Source: Akanthomyces muscarius (Eukaryota; Ascomycota; Sordariomycetes; Hypocreales; Cordycipitaceae). From it: 64,000 nt of DNA. Below, piece by piece: positions 11,664 to 22,911 of the stretch (position 1 is the first letter of the stretch; each line of letters starts with the position of its first letter). Position numbers and translations under genes: made by a program. The notes beneath the pieces were generated by a model, which had not been told where the DNA came from, did no database searches, and saw nothing but the letters and a program-made list of their open reading frames with translations. Location of the stretch: positions 1,736,001-1,800,000 of the forward strand of contig NC_079243.1 of assembly GCF_028009165.1 (NCBI RefSeq), in the 5' to 3' direction.

Positions 11664-12798
11664 ATGTCTACTGAAGCTGCTGCCACCACCACCACGACGG
11701 CCGAGGCGCCCAAGACGCCTCTCGCCAAGCTCACGGCTCGCCTCGCCGAAATCACCACCAAGGCCGACTACAAGGAGATGTGGGGTGTCGAGCTCGACGT
11801 CTCGCCCGACCACATCCCCAGCCAGGTCGTCCTGCAAAAGTTTCTGCGCGCCAACGGCAACGATGCCGAGGCCGCCGAGAAGCAGCTCGCCTCGGCCCTC
11901 ACGTGGCGCAAGACGATGCAGCCCGGCAAGCTGACCAGCCAGCAGTTTGACAAGAGCAAGTTTGCCAACCTGGGATATGTCACGGTCCACAAGGACGACG
12001 CCGGCAAGGAGATGGTCATTACTTGGAACATTTACGGTGCCGTCAACAACAATCAGGCCACGTTTGGCAATGTCGAAGAGTACGTTCTTGCAAACAACAC
12101 ATCAGACTAGCCTTTTCTGACCACTCCCCAGATTCATCAAGTGGCGCGCAGCTCTCATGGAGCTCGGCGTCCAGAAGCTCAAGCTCAGCGAAGTTAAGGC
12201 TCTCATCCCCGACGGCGGCGAGGACCCCTACCAGATGATCCAGACGCACGACTACGTCGACGTCAGCTTCTTCCGCATGGACCCCGCCGTCAAGGCCGCC
12301 AGCAAGGAGACCATCCAGACCCTATCCATGGCCTACCCCGAGCTCCTCGCCCACAAGTACTTTGTCAACGTGCCCTTTATCATGGGCTGGATGTTTGGTG
12401 CCATGAAGCTCTTCCTCGCCCCGACTACCCTCCGCAAGTTTCATCCCATGACCTCCGGCACCACCCTCGCCTCGGAGCTGCCCACCATTGTCGCCACGCT
12501 CCCCCGCGAGTACGGCGGCAAGGGACCTAGACTTGAGGAGGTCGGCCAGCAGTTGGCGTTTGCGGACGCCGCTCCTATGGCTGACAAGACGGAGGCGACC
12601 AAGGCGGAAGAGCCTACGCCCACTACTGCAGCTCCTGTGGCTGAGCCTGCTGTCCTTGCGACGACGGACAAGGCGGAGGTTGCTACCGACAAAGCTGATG
12701 AGGCTACTCCAGCTGCTCCCGCCGCTGCGGTCACTGCGGCCGCTCTTGAGCCCACTGCTGAAGAGGCTGCTGCTGCTGCCACAAAGACTGCTGCTTAA
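11664..12798 (+). CDS. SFH5: Sec14-like CRAL-TRIO protein Sfh5
   Basis: Exons 11664-12079 and 12132-12798 (intron 52 nt, GTACGT donor, CCCCAG acceptor; the Glu codon is split) give 360 residues. The N-terminal CRAL-TRIO-N part contains EMWGVELDVSPDHIPSQ and VVLQKFLRANGNDAEAAEKQ; the lipid-binding domain follows with VTWNIYGAV-like strands, FFVNVPF-type KYFVNVPFIMGWMFGAMK and HPMTSGTTLASELP. The MWGVEL segment is characteristic of fungal Sfh5. In yeast Sfh5 is a Sec14-superfamily protein at the ER/plasma membrane reported to bind heme rather than exchange phospholipids efficiently. The last 90 residues are an Ala/Thr/Glu-rich low-complexity tail, longer than the fold needs. Confidence 0.9.
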
Positions 12799-15700
12799 AT
12801 TCGACTCGAGAGGAGTGTGATGGTGAAATATCCCAGAGAAGGTTGCTAAAATGTGGAATACAAATGATACCTAAATTAGAACGCTTTTAGATATCGCACA
12901 GACCTGTGCGATTTAGTTGCAATAATACCCGTGTTTATCAGTCTGGCTCAAATCTACCCACGATGCAACCAGCGCGTGTCTGCAAACCGTTTACTTCTTG
13001 GCCGTGTTTTAACTAGGTAGTGGTGGAAATGCTCAATGTGTGCTGGCACCTGTTGTGGAAGTTGGCCCCAGCCACTCGGTATGGCACGTATAACTAGGTA
13101 CCTCACCCGTGGGCGCTTCTCGCTCCCTTTGTTATCCATCTTTTCCGAAATCTCTCACTGGTCACACCAGAGCGCGAGCTTGGGGACAAAATTGACATGG
13201 TGCTTTGATCAGCAGTACGACGAAACTACCACTCAGTAGTGTGCTTCGGTTTCGTGTTCTGAATATTGAGTGGGTGTTCTAGTGACTTATTAGAAGAGTA
13301 CACAGGGCCGAGATGGGGCGTGAGGATTCTTTCTCGAGTTTTCGCGGCTGCATTCGAGAAAAGAGGTTGGCGTCCCTCTGGTTGTGTTTCTGTCCTTCGC
13401 ACTTTGCAGTAGCCGTCGATGGTGGATTCGAAACTCAGCATATTATCTCTTTGCTGTCAAGAAATATTGTGCTTTTTTTGATTTTATAAAAAGAAGAATG
13501 CCCCTCATATAGTCTTAAGGACTACTTTCTAGCTTGTCAACTGCCGAAGCACTAGGCGCCGTTATCCTCGCCTCCCCATACTGCTTTGGCCACGTCAATG
13601 GACAAACTGCGTGCGTGCCAGGATTTGACATGTGCACTAGCTGGCGATGCGGAATGCCATATCTGGCGAGTGTCAGCGCGGCATTGATTTCAACACGAAG
13701 TAGGATGGCGAGCCGGCGGATTGGCCAACCAGGAAGGCGGCCGTTGGATCAAGCATTGGCGTCTTACAGCCCCGAAGCGCTGTCCTGCGCCTGAATTATC
13801 GTCAGGATGATTGAAAATGACGACGTACTGCTGGTAAGCACGCAATTCACCAGAGGCTGAAGTCTGGCGGCAACGAGCGCCATGAGCAAGGCTGCTGCCG
13901 GCCTGTTGACTCGCACCGAGTGGTAGAAGCATTTGCAGGCAGGGTCCGTTTCGCTACAGCGCTGTTCTTCGCTGCCTATGTCGCGGCCCGGCGCCTGTCC
14001 AGAATATTGATGTCTCCCACGACCACCCGAGCCTGGGAATCTTTCCAGCCTAGACCTCTCATCTCATCGGGTCTCGAAACATGGAATGGTATTTTAGTCG
14101 GGTATAACTAGTCTAGCGTAGCGTCCCTCCCAGGAAGAAATGGGCTGCATAACGCTATGGTTAAGCACAGCGCCTCTTCCAGGAAGATGCGAAGAAGAAT
14201 TCGACATCTTTCCGAGTCTGTCTAACTGCCGCAGCGAGTCAAAGCGAAGTGAATTTATGCGCCGAGACGCTTCAAAATATGGTCGACTCTGCCGTCGATA
14301 GGGCCTCTCCCTACCCATGCACTCCTGTCAACACACCTGTAATGTTGGAACGCGGTATCTCGGGATCGATAGCACAGCGACCATAAAAGGTGCAATACTA
14401 CTGCGTTTGAATTGAAAAAGAGTATCAGATCTCTAACAAAACATCTGGGACGATAGGACTATTCTCCGGACAAATCATTCGTGTTGGTGGATGGCTCGTA
14501 AGCTGTGTTTGGGCCTCGCTGAGAGCCATTACCTCGTAGACGAGAGCTAAAATCGAGTCATGTGGCGATGAATATAATTTGATGGAATACACTGAGACTG
14601 AGAAAGAATCAATGGATTGAGTCACACTGCATCCTTTCCGGACCTATAAAAGCGGCGGATGTATAGGCTGGTTGAGGCGCTAAGCAGACGTAGAATTTGC
14701 TGAAAAGCAGCATCAGCACGGCACACATGGCTTGTAAATACATTTTTCGCCAGTACCGTAATGGTGATATTTTATCATGACCAGCGCGTGAAAAGACTGC
14801 TGTGAAGACATGCAACCCTTTGGCAGGCACCAATCTGATGTGAGTCTGTCACCACGTCCTCTCACACCTGTTGGATTTACGAAATGGCGTTGAAATGCGA
14901 CATTTGCGGGACTTGGGGAAATTCCGGTACTTTTTCACGATGAGACCGTGTGTCATTCTGAGGTTATGTAAGTGTGGTGACGCGAGATATAGTATCACCT
15001 GGGGCTGCGGCCGCCAGGAGGGCTAGTCAGTTATATGCGCTTTCGTTGGTGTCTCTGGGCTGTCCAACATGATGCTTGCCGCCCGGCCCCCGTAGGACGG
15101 AGGTGACCAGCGGTAGCGTGCGACCTGATGGACTAGAGCAGTCTGTTTTATGGTACGTGTGATTCTGTCCAGTCACTCTCGTTTCTGGCCCCTGAGCCAT
15201 TTGGTGCTGTTCCGGGCGGAGTATCATTGGCAGAGGTGCGAACCGGGCGCGAGTCGTCACAACAGAGAAATATGTGCGACGAAGCACTTTCGCGTATCGC
15301 GACATGGCCACGCAGAACCAGCATCAAAAGACTCAAAACTAGCACCGTGCCTACTTTTAATATTCAATTCTCCCATTGAAGTCGATTTTTGCCCGAGTGT
15401 TTGAGAGTGGTGGTGCTGTCGTGAGATGGCCATGTGTCAGCAGCTGAACTAGCAAAGCCACAAGGCGAAAGGGCGGGTACGACAATTTTTTGAGGACGAG
15501 CAAACTTGAGAACTGCTGTGCATTGTTGCGAAGCAAAAATTGGCATTATAAATGGCGCAGGTGCTGCACAGCGTTTGAGTTCCATGACGGGTGGTCGCCT
15601 CGACGAGCACATGTGGGGATGGGACAACAAGAGTCTCGATGTGGCGCTACAGAAAAGGCGGATACGGGATTATAGAATAATATCAGTGCGTCGGCATCTA

Positions 15701-17123
15701 TGCTGAAAGGCATGGCGCTGACTAGAAAAATAGATGCATGGCGACAGACATGGTAGTGTTGATATATAACGGCGGCAGTTGATGTGCCCGAATTAGGCAA
15801 GGCGACGAAGGAGCATCGGCATATCAGGTACAGGCCAAAGTAGATCACACGTGGTTTTGGAGGAGAGCATCGCGGAGAGGAAAAATAATGACGAGACGAG
15901 AATGGCCCCGGGACGCCTTGGGAGACGCGGCCTGAGCTGTGCCATGGTCGACGGGAGGCGAGGCCAGGTCGACGCCGGCCTGCTTTCTGTTTTACCGCAA
16001 ATGCCAACGTAGAAAAAGTGTACAAGGTACGGAGCACGAAAAAAATAACGCCAACGAGCCGACATGCTAAATAGCCGGCCCGCTCCCTTTTCCTGGCGCC
16101 GCCTCGTGTGCTGCCTTTCCTGCCTCTTGCCTCCTACACTTGTTTCTCTTTCTTGATCCAGCCAACGTCGTGTGGTGTGAGAAAGAGGCATCCCACCAAG
16201 AGGTTTCTAGCCGAAAGACCATCAAAAACACTCAAGTTTCGCAGAGATACTGGCTGTATCCTCGTCGAATCACTTTTTTATTTTATTTGTTGATACGTTG
16301 ATGGTCGAGTTCAGCCATCGACATCTCCCGCATCTCCACCCCACGCGTCGACGCGGAGAGAGAGCGAGCGAGCGAGCTGAAGGCGCAGCCCCAGCATAAA
16401 AGAACAGCCAAGCCGACCATTGATCGCGTCTCGGGGATACCTCGAGTCAGCCAGCTTCCCGTCGTCGTCTGCCGCCGGCCTCACGCAGAGAAAGTCAGGG
16501 TATGTGCAACCAACATTGGCCGCCGAGCACAAGACCTGGTCTGGGGCCAGCAAAAGTCTCCCTGATTATCAAATAAAGACTAAAGACCCAGGCGGCGCGT
16601 GCCACCAACCAACCCGCTGGGCCATATCCGCTAATGCAATCCATTGCGGGCTCTAGTGCACTTGAAGAGTTGTTTTAGCTGGCTGTTCTGCCCTTGTCTT
16701 AGACTTGGCCGCTGAGCTGCTTGGTTTCCGGTAACTAGTGGTGCGACGCCAACCAGCAATCCCATCCTATCCCATCCCATCCCGCACCCTGCTCCGTCTT
16801 CCCATCGCCGCTCGTCCTCACGCCAAACGCCAACTCTCCCTCTTCCCTTCCTGCAACCGCCACACCGTCGTGGCAGCACAACCTTGCGTCTCTCTTTGTG
16901 CTTTTTTTTTTCTACGTGCATCTGCCCGACGGCGCAATCGACATAGTCGGTCTCTTTTTGTTTTTTACGAGACTCGACGTGTTCTATGCGACGCGGTGTG
17001 TTGTCGTGATTCTCCCGTTGATTACGCTCCTTGTCGCGCCCGTGCCCACCGCGCGCCCGCCCACCCATACACTCGCACATAACCCCGACATCGCCCTCTC
17101 CTTTCCACAACGTGTCTGCCACC
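12799..17123. other. 4.3 kb without a supported gene
   Basis: I read both strands for split exons and found none with a domain. Low-complexity patches occur near 16350-16376 (GAGC/GAGA repeats) and 16764-16792 (tandem CCATCC-type repeats). The last 300 bp, CT-rich, are the 5' UTR of the SET-domain gene. An open frame of 271 codons on the minus strand (16631-17446) is antisense to that gene's Pro/Ser-rich N-terminus and is rejected. Confidence 0.5.
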
Positions 17124-19772
17124 ATGCTGCCACTCTTCCTCGAGCCAGAGTCGAGCGCCGCGGGCAGCGTCACGGACACAATGTCCAATGTCGCGTCGTC
17201 CAGCTCCACGCCGCCCACCACCGTCGCCGACAGCGACAGCCTGCATTCCGACACCTCCAAGCACGATGTCGTCCCCTTCACGGAGACGCTACTCGTCACC
17301 GCGCAAATCGTCGACCTCGAACTGGCACCCGAGCCTGTTCCAATGCCCGAAACTACCCCAAAGCCCGAACCTGCCACCGAGCCTGATCCCGTGCCAGTTG
17401 CCACCACCACGTCTGTCGAGTCTTCACCAAAGCGAGCGCGCCGCACGTGTGCCGCTGCGCCCGTTTACAATCTCTCCAAATTGAGCGGCACCGATGGCCA
17501 TGGCAAGCGTCGCGCCAACGGTGACGATGTCGCTGACCGCCGACGCCGCACAATTTCAGGCGACACCCTTGTCAACGATGGCATGTCGACACGCAGCCTC
17601 ATCTCGACCCGCGCCAAGTCTCGCGGCGGCACGGATGCGATTGACGCGCTCGATCTTGGTCCCTCCGGACTACACTCGCCGCGCACCACTCGTCGCCTTG
17701 GCCACGATTCCCCTCGCACGCGCCGCCTCAGCTCTCGCGCTGGTGCCAGTGTCGGCGCAACCGTCGCGTCTTTTGGCTCTCGCTTGTCCAAGATCAGCAA
17801 GCGTGGCACCAAGGCCGTCGCTGGCTCGATGAGCCGAGTCTCTCGCGAGCTCTTGCGTCTACGCGACACCAAGGAATTCTCGCATATTGACGAGCGCCCT
17901 GTTGTCCACACCGTTTGGGCCAATGGCAAGTACATCGACCCCAATGCCCGGCCCCCGCCGCCTTCGCCACGCCGGAAGAATGCCAAAGCTCGCGAGACTG
18001 AGCTGGAGGAGAAGGCCGAGGAACCCGTGATCGAAGTGAAGCCTCGCGGACCCAAGAAGTTCCTGACCAAGGGGCTGTATGCGGGCCAAGACGTACCCGA
18101 AAACCCCGCCCAGTGTCTGACGTTACCTGAGAGGAAGAAGCTCGGCAGCATCCCCGAACTTGCGAAACTTGACTATCAGCGAATTAAAACTGGGAAGACC
18201 CCGCCATCCAACAAAGTCATGCCGACACTTGCTTACAACGGTGTTCGACTGTTGCTCCAGGGTCGCGACTTTAAACTACCATTCATGACTTGTAACCCGC
18301 TGCCACCCGGGCAGCCCAAACCTGATGAGTGGAAGAAGATGACAAAAAGTGAGCCGATTCATGCATGACCCCGCGATGGAATGTTTGCTAACTTTGTGCA
18401 GATCGATTCATCGGCGACTCGAAAGACTATTGGCGCAAGTCACCTCACTACCAGGACTATTCCAAGTGCGTTTGCAAACCTGAAGACGGCTGTGGCGACA
18501 ACTGCCAGAACCGAATCATGCTTTATGAGTGCAACGACATCAACTGCAATGCCGGAAAGGCAACATGTACCAACAGAGCATTTGCGACACTCACCGCGCG
18601 ACGTGCCAAGGGAGGCAAGTACCGTGTCGGCGTCGAAGTGATCAAGACGTCCGACCGCGGCTACGGAGTGCGAAGCAACCGCTGCTTCCGCCCTCACCAG
18701 ATCATTATGGAATACGCCGGCGAGATTATTACAGAGGAGGAATGTGAGCGTCGCATGAACAACGAATACAAGAAGAACGAGGTAGGCTTTACCGCTGAGC
18801 TTGATCATGGTATTTTGCTAACAAGTAACCTAGTGCTATTACTTGATGAGCTTCGACCAGAACATGATTATCGACGCCACTACTGGCAGCATTGCCAGAT
18901 TCGTCAACCACAGCTGCAAACCCAACTGCCGCATGATCAAATGGATCGTCTCCGGACAGCCGAGAATGGCTCTATTTGCTGGCGACAAGCCCATCATGAC
19001 TGGAGATGAGCTGACATACGACTACAACTTTGATCCCTTTTCCGCCAAGAATGTCCAGAAGTGTCTCTGCGGCGCCGAAAACTGTCGTGGTGTTCTTGGA
19101 CCTCGGCCACGCGAGGCGAAGCCCCCGAAGACTGACTTGAAGAAGGCTGTCAAGGGCTCGATCAAGGCCGGGAAGCGCAAGCTCAAGGAGATGCTGGGAG
19201 AGGAGGCGTCTGGCAACGACAAGACGAAGAAGCGCAAGATTCAGCCAGCGACGGGCGTCAAGCGCTCTCTCTCGAGCGCGAGCCTGAAGGCCGCTAAAGG
19301 CGCCGCGACCGCGATCAAGAAGAGTGTTTCCAGCATGTCGCTGGCCAAGAAGAATTCGGCCAAGTCGACGCCTGTCAAGCGACGAGCCAGCACGGGCAAC
19401 CTGCTCAAGAAGGCCGTGACGAACAAGCTCGTCAAGCGCCGACCGGTCGCGGGCAAGCCCGGTACGAAGCAGGTCTCTTCGCGCTCCTCCAGCCTGACCA
19501 TTGTCGGGACCAGCGAAGAAAATGCGCGCGCCGGGAAAAAGACGACACCGAAGAAGGCAAGCCCCGGCAAGGCCTCAGCCAAGGGTACACCTAGCCGCAG
19601 TCCCAAGAACACGCCAAAGGGCACGCCCAAGAGCGGAACATCCAGTCTCGGCGGCACTCCTAAGAGCAAAACGACGCCAAAGGGAAAAGTGACGCCAAAG
19701 ACGGCCCATCGTCGTTTGAGCGGCAAGCCTAAGCAGGTTGCCAAGCCTACGATTAAGCTTGTTGACGAGTAA
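17124..19772 (+). CDS. ASH1: Ash1-type SET-domain histone H3 lysine methyltransferase
   Basis: Exons 17124-18348, 18402-18781 and 18834-19772 give 847 residues. The order is disordered N-terminus (1-400), AWS zinc-binding region (KCVCKPEDGCGDNCQNR), SET domain (VGVEVIKTSDRGYGVRS, MEYAGEIITEEECERRM), cofactor motif NHSC at about 560-563, catalytic YDYNFD at about 597-602, post-SET CLCGAENC at about 612-619, then 220 residues of Lys/Ser/Pro-rich basic tail with repeated TPK motifs. AWS-SET-post-SET marks H3K36-type enzymes; the lack of WW/SRI regions argues for Ash1 rather than Set2. In Neurospora and Fusarium, Ash1 deposits H3K36 methylation on poorly transcribed and subtelomeric chromatin. 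The ATG at 17124 (ACCATG) is chosen; a longer frame upstream has no ATG. Confidence 0.92.
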
Positions 19773-20280
19773 CCTGACTGCTAGAAACGAGGCACAAGTT
19801 GGGTGAGAATTCAGCATGTGGGGTGCTGCAGAAGAAGGACAAATCAAGTCGGCAGTGCAGAGCCATGTATGGCGTTATTTACATGTACAAGGGACCTCGA
19901 CATTCATTACAACTCTACTTCAGTACACGACGAGAGGCAAGGGGCGGGGAATGAGAAGAGGGACAAGGCGGTATATGATCTGGAATTGGTTTTTTTCTGG
20001 GCTTTGCTTAATTTTACTATGGAATTTTGGGTTTGATTGTTTTCTTTTTACTTTTGAAATTCTTCATCATATTGTTTTCTTAGGGGGGAAATCGGGGAGT
20101 TTCGGAGAACATTTTATTTGCGATACTTCAACGTGCATAGGTATTATTTAGGGTGCGTGGCCGCGGTAGACATTGGTCACCTTTGCCGGCTTCTTTTCTC
20201 CCACCAGGGTGTGTGTCTTTTTTTTCTCTCACTGTTTGTGCAATTCAACCACGTTGCTTTTACGCTGCTTTGTTTATGAG

Positions 20281-20308
20281 ATGTGTGTGTATGTGTATGT
20301 GTGTGTGT
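20281..20308. repeat. TG-rich microsatellite
   Basis: Imperfect run of TG with ATG interruptions on the plus strand, about 28 bp. Confidence 0.7.
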
Positions 20309-20812
20309 TTGTCTGCATGCGTGTTCCAGATGTTTGCATTTTGTCGCGGGCGTAGTGGTGGTGATGGTGGTGGCAAGAGAGACCACACAGGCACTGCAGA
20401 AAAGCTTGCAGGGGTGAATATGCATGTCACCCCCAAAGAAGAGGAAAAGCCTGCTTTTGCGTTTTTTTCCTGTGGTTCGTGTCGACAGTTCCTTTGTGTT
20501 GCCTGGATTACTTGACCGGAATATTTGAGCCGTATACCCGAGTTGCTAGATATCGACGGCGATGGGGGGATTGGATTGGCTGCCCGCGAAAGGTTCCTCT
20601 CCGGGGAAGCGGACAGGGAAGAGCCGGTGAGGCATTTGGAGAGAGATGTTTTGGTGTATGTTCAAGTGGCACCCAGTATGCTGTGAGACAACGCAGACGT
20701 GCATATATCATGCATGTGCTAATGTAATGCAAGGTCGACTGAGAAGGCATAGGTGCTGGAAAAAGAGGCCTGGAGTGGTTGAATGACTGCAGTGCATGAT
20801 GCATACAATATC

Positions 20813-20840
<28 letters not shown>
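20813..20840. repeat. (CA)14 microsatellite
   Basis: Uninterrupted CA dinucleotides over 28 bp. It lies about 500 bp from the TG-rich tract and is its complement, so the two could pair in a single strand. Confidence 0.85.
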
Positions 20841-20843
<3 letters not shown>

Positions 20844-21630
20844 CAGTACACGCATGCATACATGCACTTGAACGTATGAAGATGGCGCATAAGCCGTTGA
20901 GAGGAAATCATACAACGTCTTTTGAAAGAGGGCGGAAGGGACAGTCCGCACCTGCAGAGGGACGGAAAGGTCCAATGTCCAGGCTTGAAACCCGTGGAAT
21001 GGCAAACGAGAAACCAGAAAAATCGTGAGATGCGGCGTGATTGCTCTATTTGATTGCTGCTGCAGCCTCCATTATGCGAGCAGCTTTTTTGGAGTCGTCA
21101 TGTGCGGCGTGCATGGGTTTGTGGAGAGAAAAAGCCCTGTTTACTTTGCGTCGCACAACATCTTCCAAAAAAACACAAAAAAACATGACCAACTTGTGAG
21201 ACATGGCTGGTTTTTGCACCGTCTTCAGTGGCAAGATGCACCACCGAGACTCGAGTCCCGGCCCAAAGCTCTGATGATAATGGGCGGGAAAGGTGCCATC
21301 AAAAAGGGTTGGTTACACGAGGGACGGCGAGGCCGCCGTGCATCTTATCAGAGTGCAGCAAAGGAAAAGAGGTACACGCACGTAGCAGGGCACGCCTAAG
21401 GCCGCACTTCACCTGAATGGGTGACGCCCGGAGACACCCGCGACGTCAGGAAATGTGTCAGAGTCCTCTCGTCTACCACGAAGAGTTACACAGCATACAT
21501 CGGACGCACGAACGAGGGCAAGAGGGCGAGGCGACCAACAAGTGCAAAAAGAAAAAAAGAATGAAAGAATGTATATTGAGCATCACAAAACTCGTCATAG
21601 GCGAGCAGAGCCATCCCACAAGCCTTCGAA

Positions 21631-21835
21631 AAAGAGCACAACGCTGTGTAGATGATCAAGCAAAACGCTTCAGACATTTTGTCAGGTACAATAGAAAGCC
21701 AAATTTGTGTCGCGCACTAACAACCCAGAAGCCACTAGCCGTATAGACCTGCAAAGCACAAAACCATGTGAATCATCAAGAAAAACGCTCTAAACATTTT
21801 GACAATTGCAGAAGCCAAGTTTGTGTCGTGCCACG
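21631..21835. repeat. diverged 120-bp tandem duplication
   Basis: The sequence at about 21631-21715 recurs at about 21751-21835 with an offset of 120 bp. Shared anchors are GATCAAG/CATCAAG, AAAACGCT, ACATTTTG, AAGCCAA and TTTGTGTCG, in the same order and spacing (a few bases of drift near the end). It lies 100-300 bp beyond the stop of the minus-strand Cys-rich gene, so probably within its 3' UTR or terminator. Confidence 0.7.
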
Positions 21836-21931
21836 ACAAGTCCTGCCTCGGGCTCCTCCGGGGGCGCCAATGCACATGTTGCTTATGTTTGCGGCGTGGC
21901 GGCACCTGAAGCACAGAAAAAGAATGGTGCC

Positions 21932-22911
21932 TCACTCCCGCGCCGCTCGGAACAGCTGGCGCGCGATTCTCTCCTTCCACTCCGCGAATACGGCGTAGAA
22001 GCTCGCGCAGAGGTAGTAGGCAACAAAGGCCAGCATGGGATCGACGTGGACGCAGACAACAGGACCCGACATGCCCAGCGCGCGCGCGACGCTCGACGCG
22101 CCGGTCGCAAAGAAGCGTGCCAGCGCCACCGTGCTTACCGGGATGCCGAGCCGGGCGACGACGGGATCTCCGGGCCGCGGCTGGCGCAGCATGTCGTAGA
22201 TGGGCGGGATCGTGGTGACGGGCCGCGCCGCGGCAACCGAGCTGGCAATGCAGTCGAGCGTCTCGTCGCCGGTGGACGCGTCGCGCACGCGGGCCCGCGA
22301 GCGAGAAGTCTCAAACCGTGGCCGTGCGACGAAAAAGGTGCCAAGAGCAGGGCGCCCGTCGCGGCCCGGACGAAAGGTCACGATGCAGTGCTGGACAGAG
22401 GTTGGACGGGCGTATGGCGCGTGACGGAGGCGACGGACACCAGGGCCGGGACACCGACGGATGGGATGGCCGGTTCGGCAACGGTTGATCTTGGAGGACC
22501 GCTCACAGGTGCACTTTGGGGTTTCTCTCCGTCAGTAGAAAAGCCCATGGCCAGATGGTCTCGTGCGTGATGACTTACACCGGGGTTGGGGGCGTGCTTG
22601 GGGAGATCTTCCACCTCGACGCCGCGCAGGAGGCGACTCCCAAACGACGTCGTGCAGCCGCTGCATATTTCGTGCTCGCACTGGACGCACAGGGCCACCG
22701 AGGCGTCGTCGCAGCAAAAGGTGCCGCAGCCGCACTGATGACATGTCCACAGATACCGGATCACAGCACCCGGGGGCAGCGGCTTCTCTTTGAGCGTGCT
22801 TCCGGGAGAAGCAGAAGCAGGAGTGGACGGGCTAAAGGGCAAAAGGTCATGAAATGGCTTATCTGGGGAGTAGGGCGGCATGCTTTTGCGAAATGCAGTA
22901 GACGAAAGCAT
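21932..22911 (-). CDS. unrecognised Cys-rich (zinc-binding?) protein
   Basis: Two exons, 22911-22579 and 22390-21932, give 263 residues. The 188-nt intron has a strong GTAAGT donor and a CTGTCCAG acceptor, both in phase 0; without splicing the frame stops at 22378. Residues 57-86 hold a dense cysteine cluster, CHQCGCGTFCC and then CVQCEHEICSGC, with spacings like a zinc ribbon or treble clef. The C-terminal exon (IVTFRPGRDGRPALGTFFV onwards) is Arg-rich, then hydrophobic (VVCVHVDPMLAFVAYYLCAS) and ends in an amphipathic helix. I do not recognise the family. Similar architecture occurs in poorly characterised fungal proteins with one N-terminal zinc motif. Function unknown. Confidence 0.7.

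Larger units (their letters stand above)
19773..21931. other. intergenic with simple repeats and a 120-bp duplication
   Basis: No supported gene. It holds the 3' ends of two convergent genes, TG- and CA-type microsatellites and a diverged tandem duplication (listed separately). Confidence 0.5.

Noticed and set aside
11442..11990. 182-codon minus frame
   Set aside because: Shadow of Sfh5 exon 1 and its 5' UTR.
16631..17446. 271-codon frame on the minus strand
   Set aside because: Antisense to the 5' end of the Ash1 gene; Val/Gly/Ser-rich sequence arises from the complementary Pro/Thr/Asp codons.
20281..20840. TG and CA repeats as Z-DNA or telomere-like element
   Set aside because: Simple microsatellites; no telomeric TTAGGG repeats seen.
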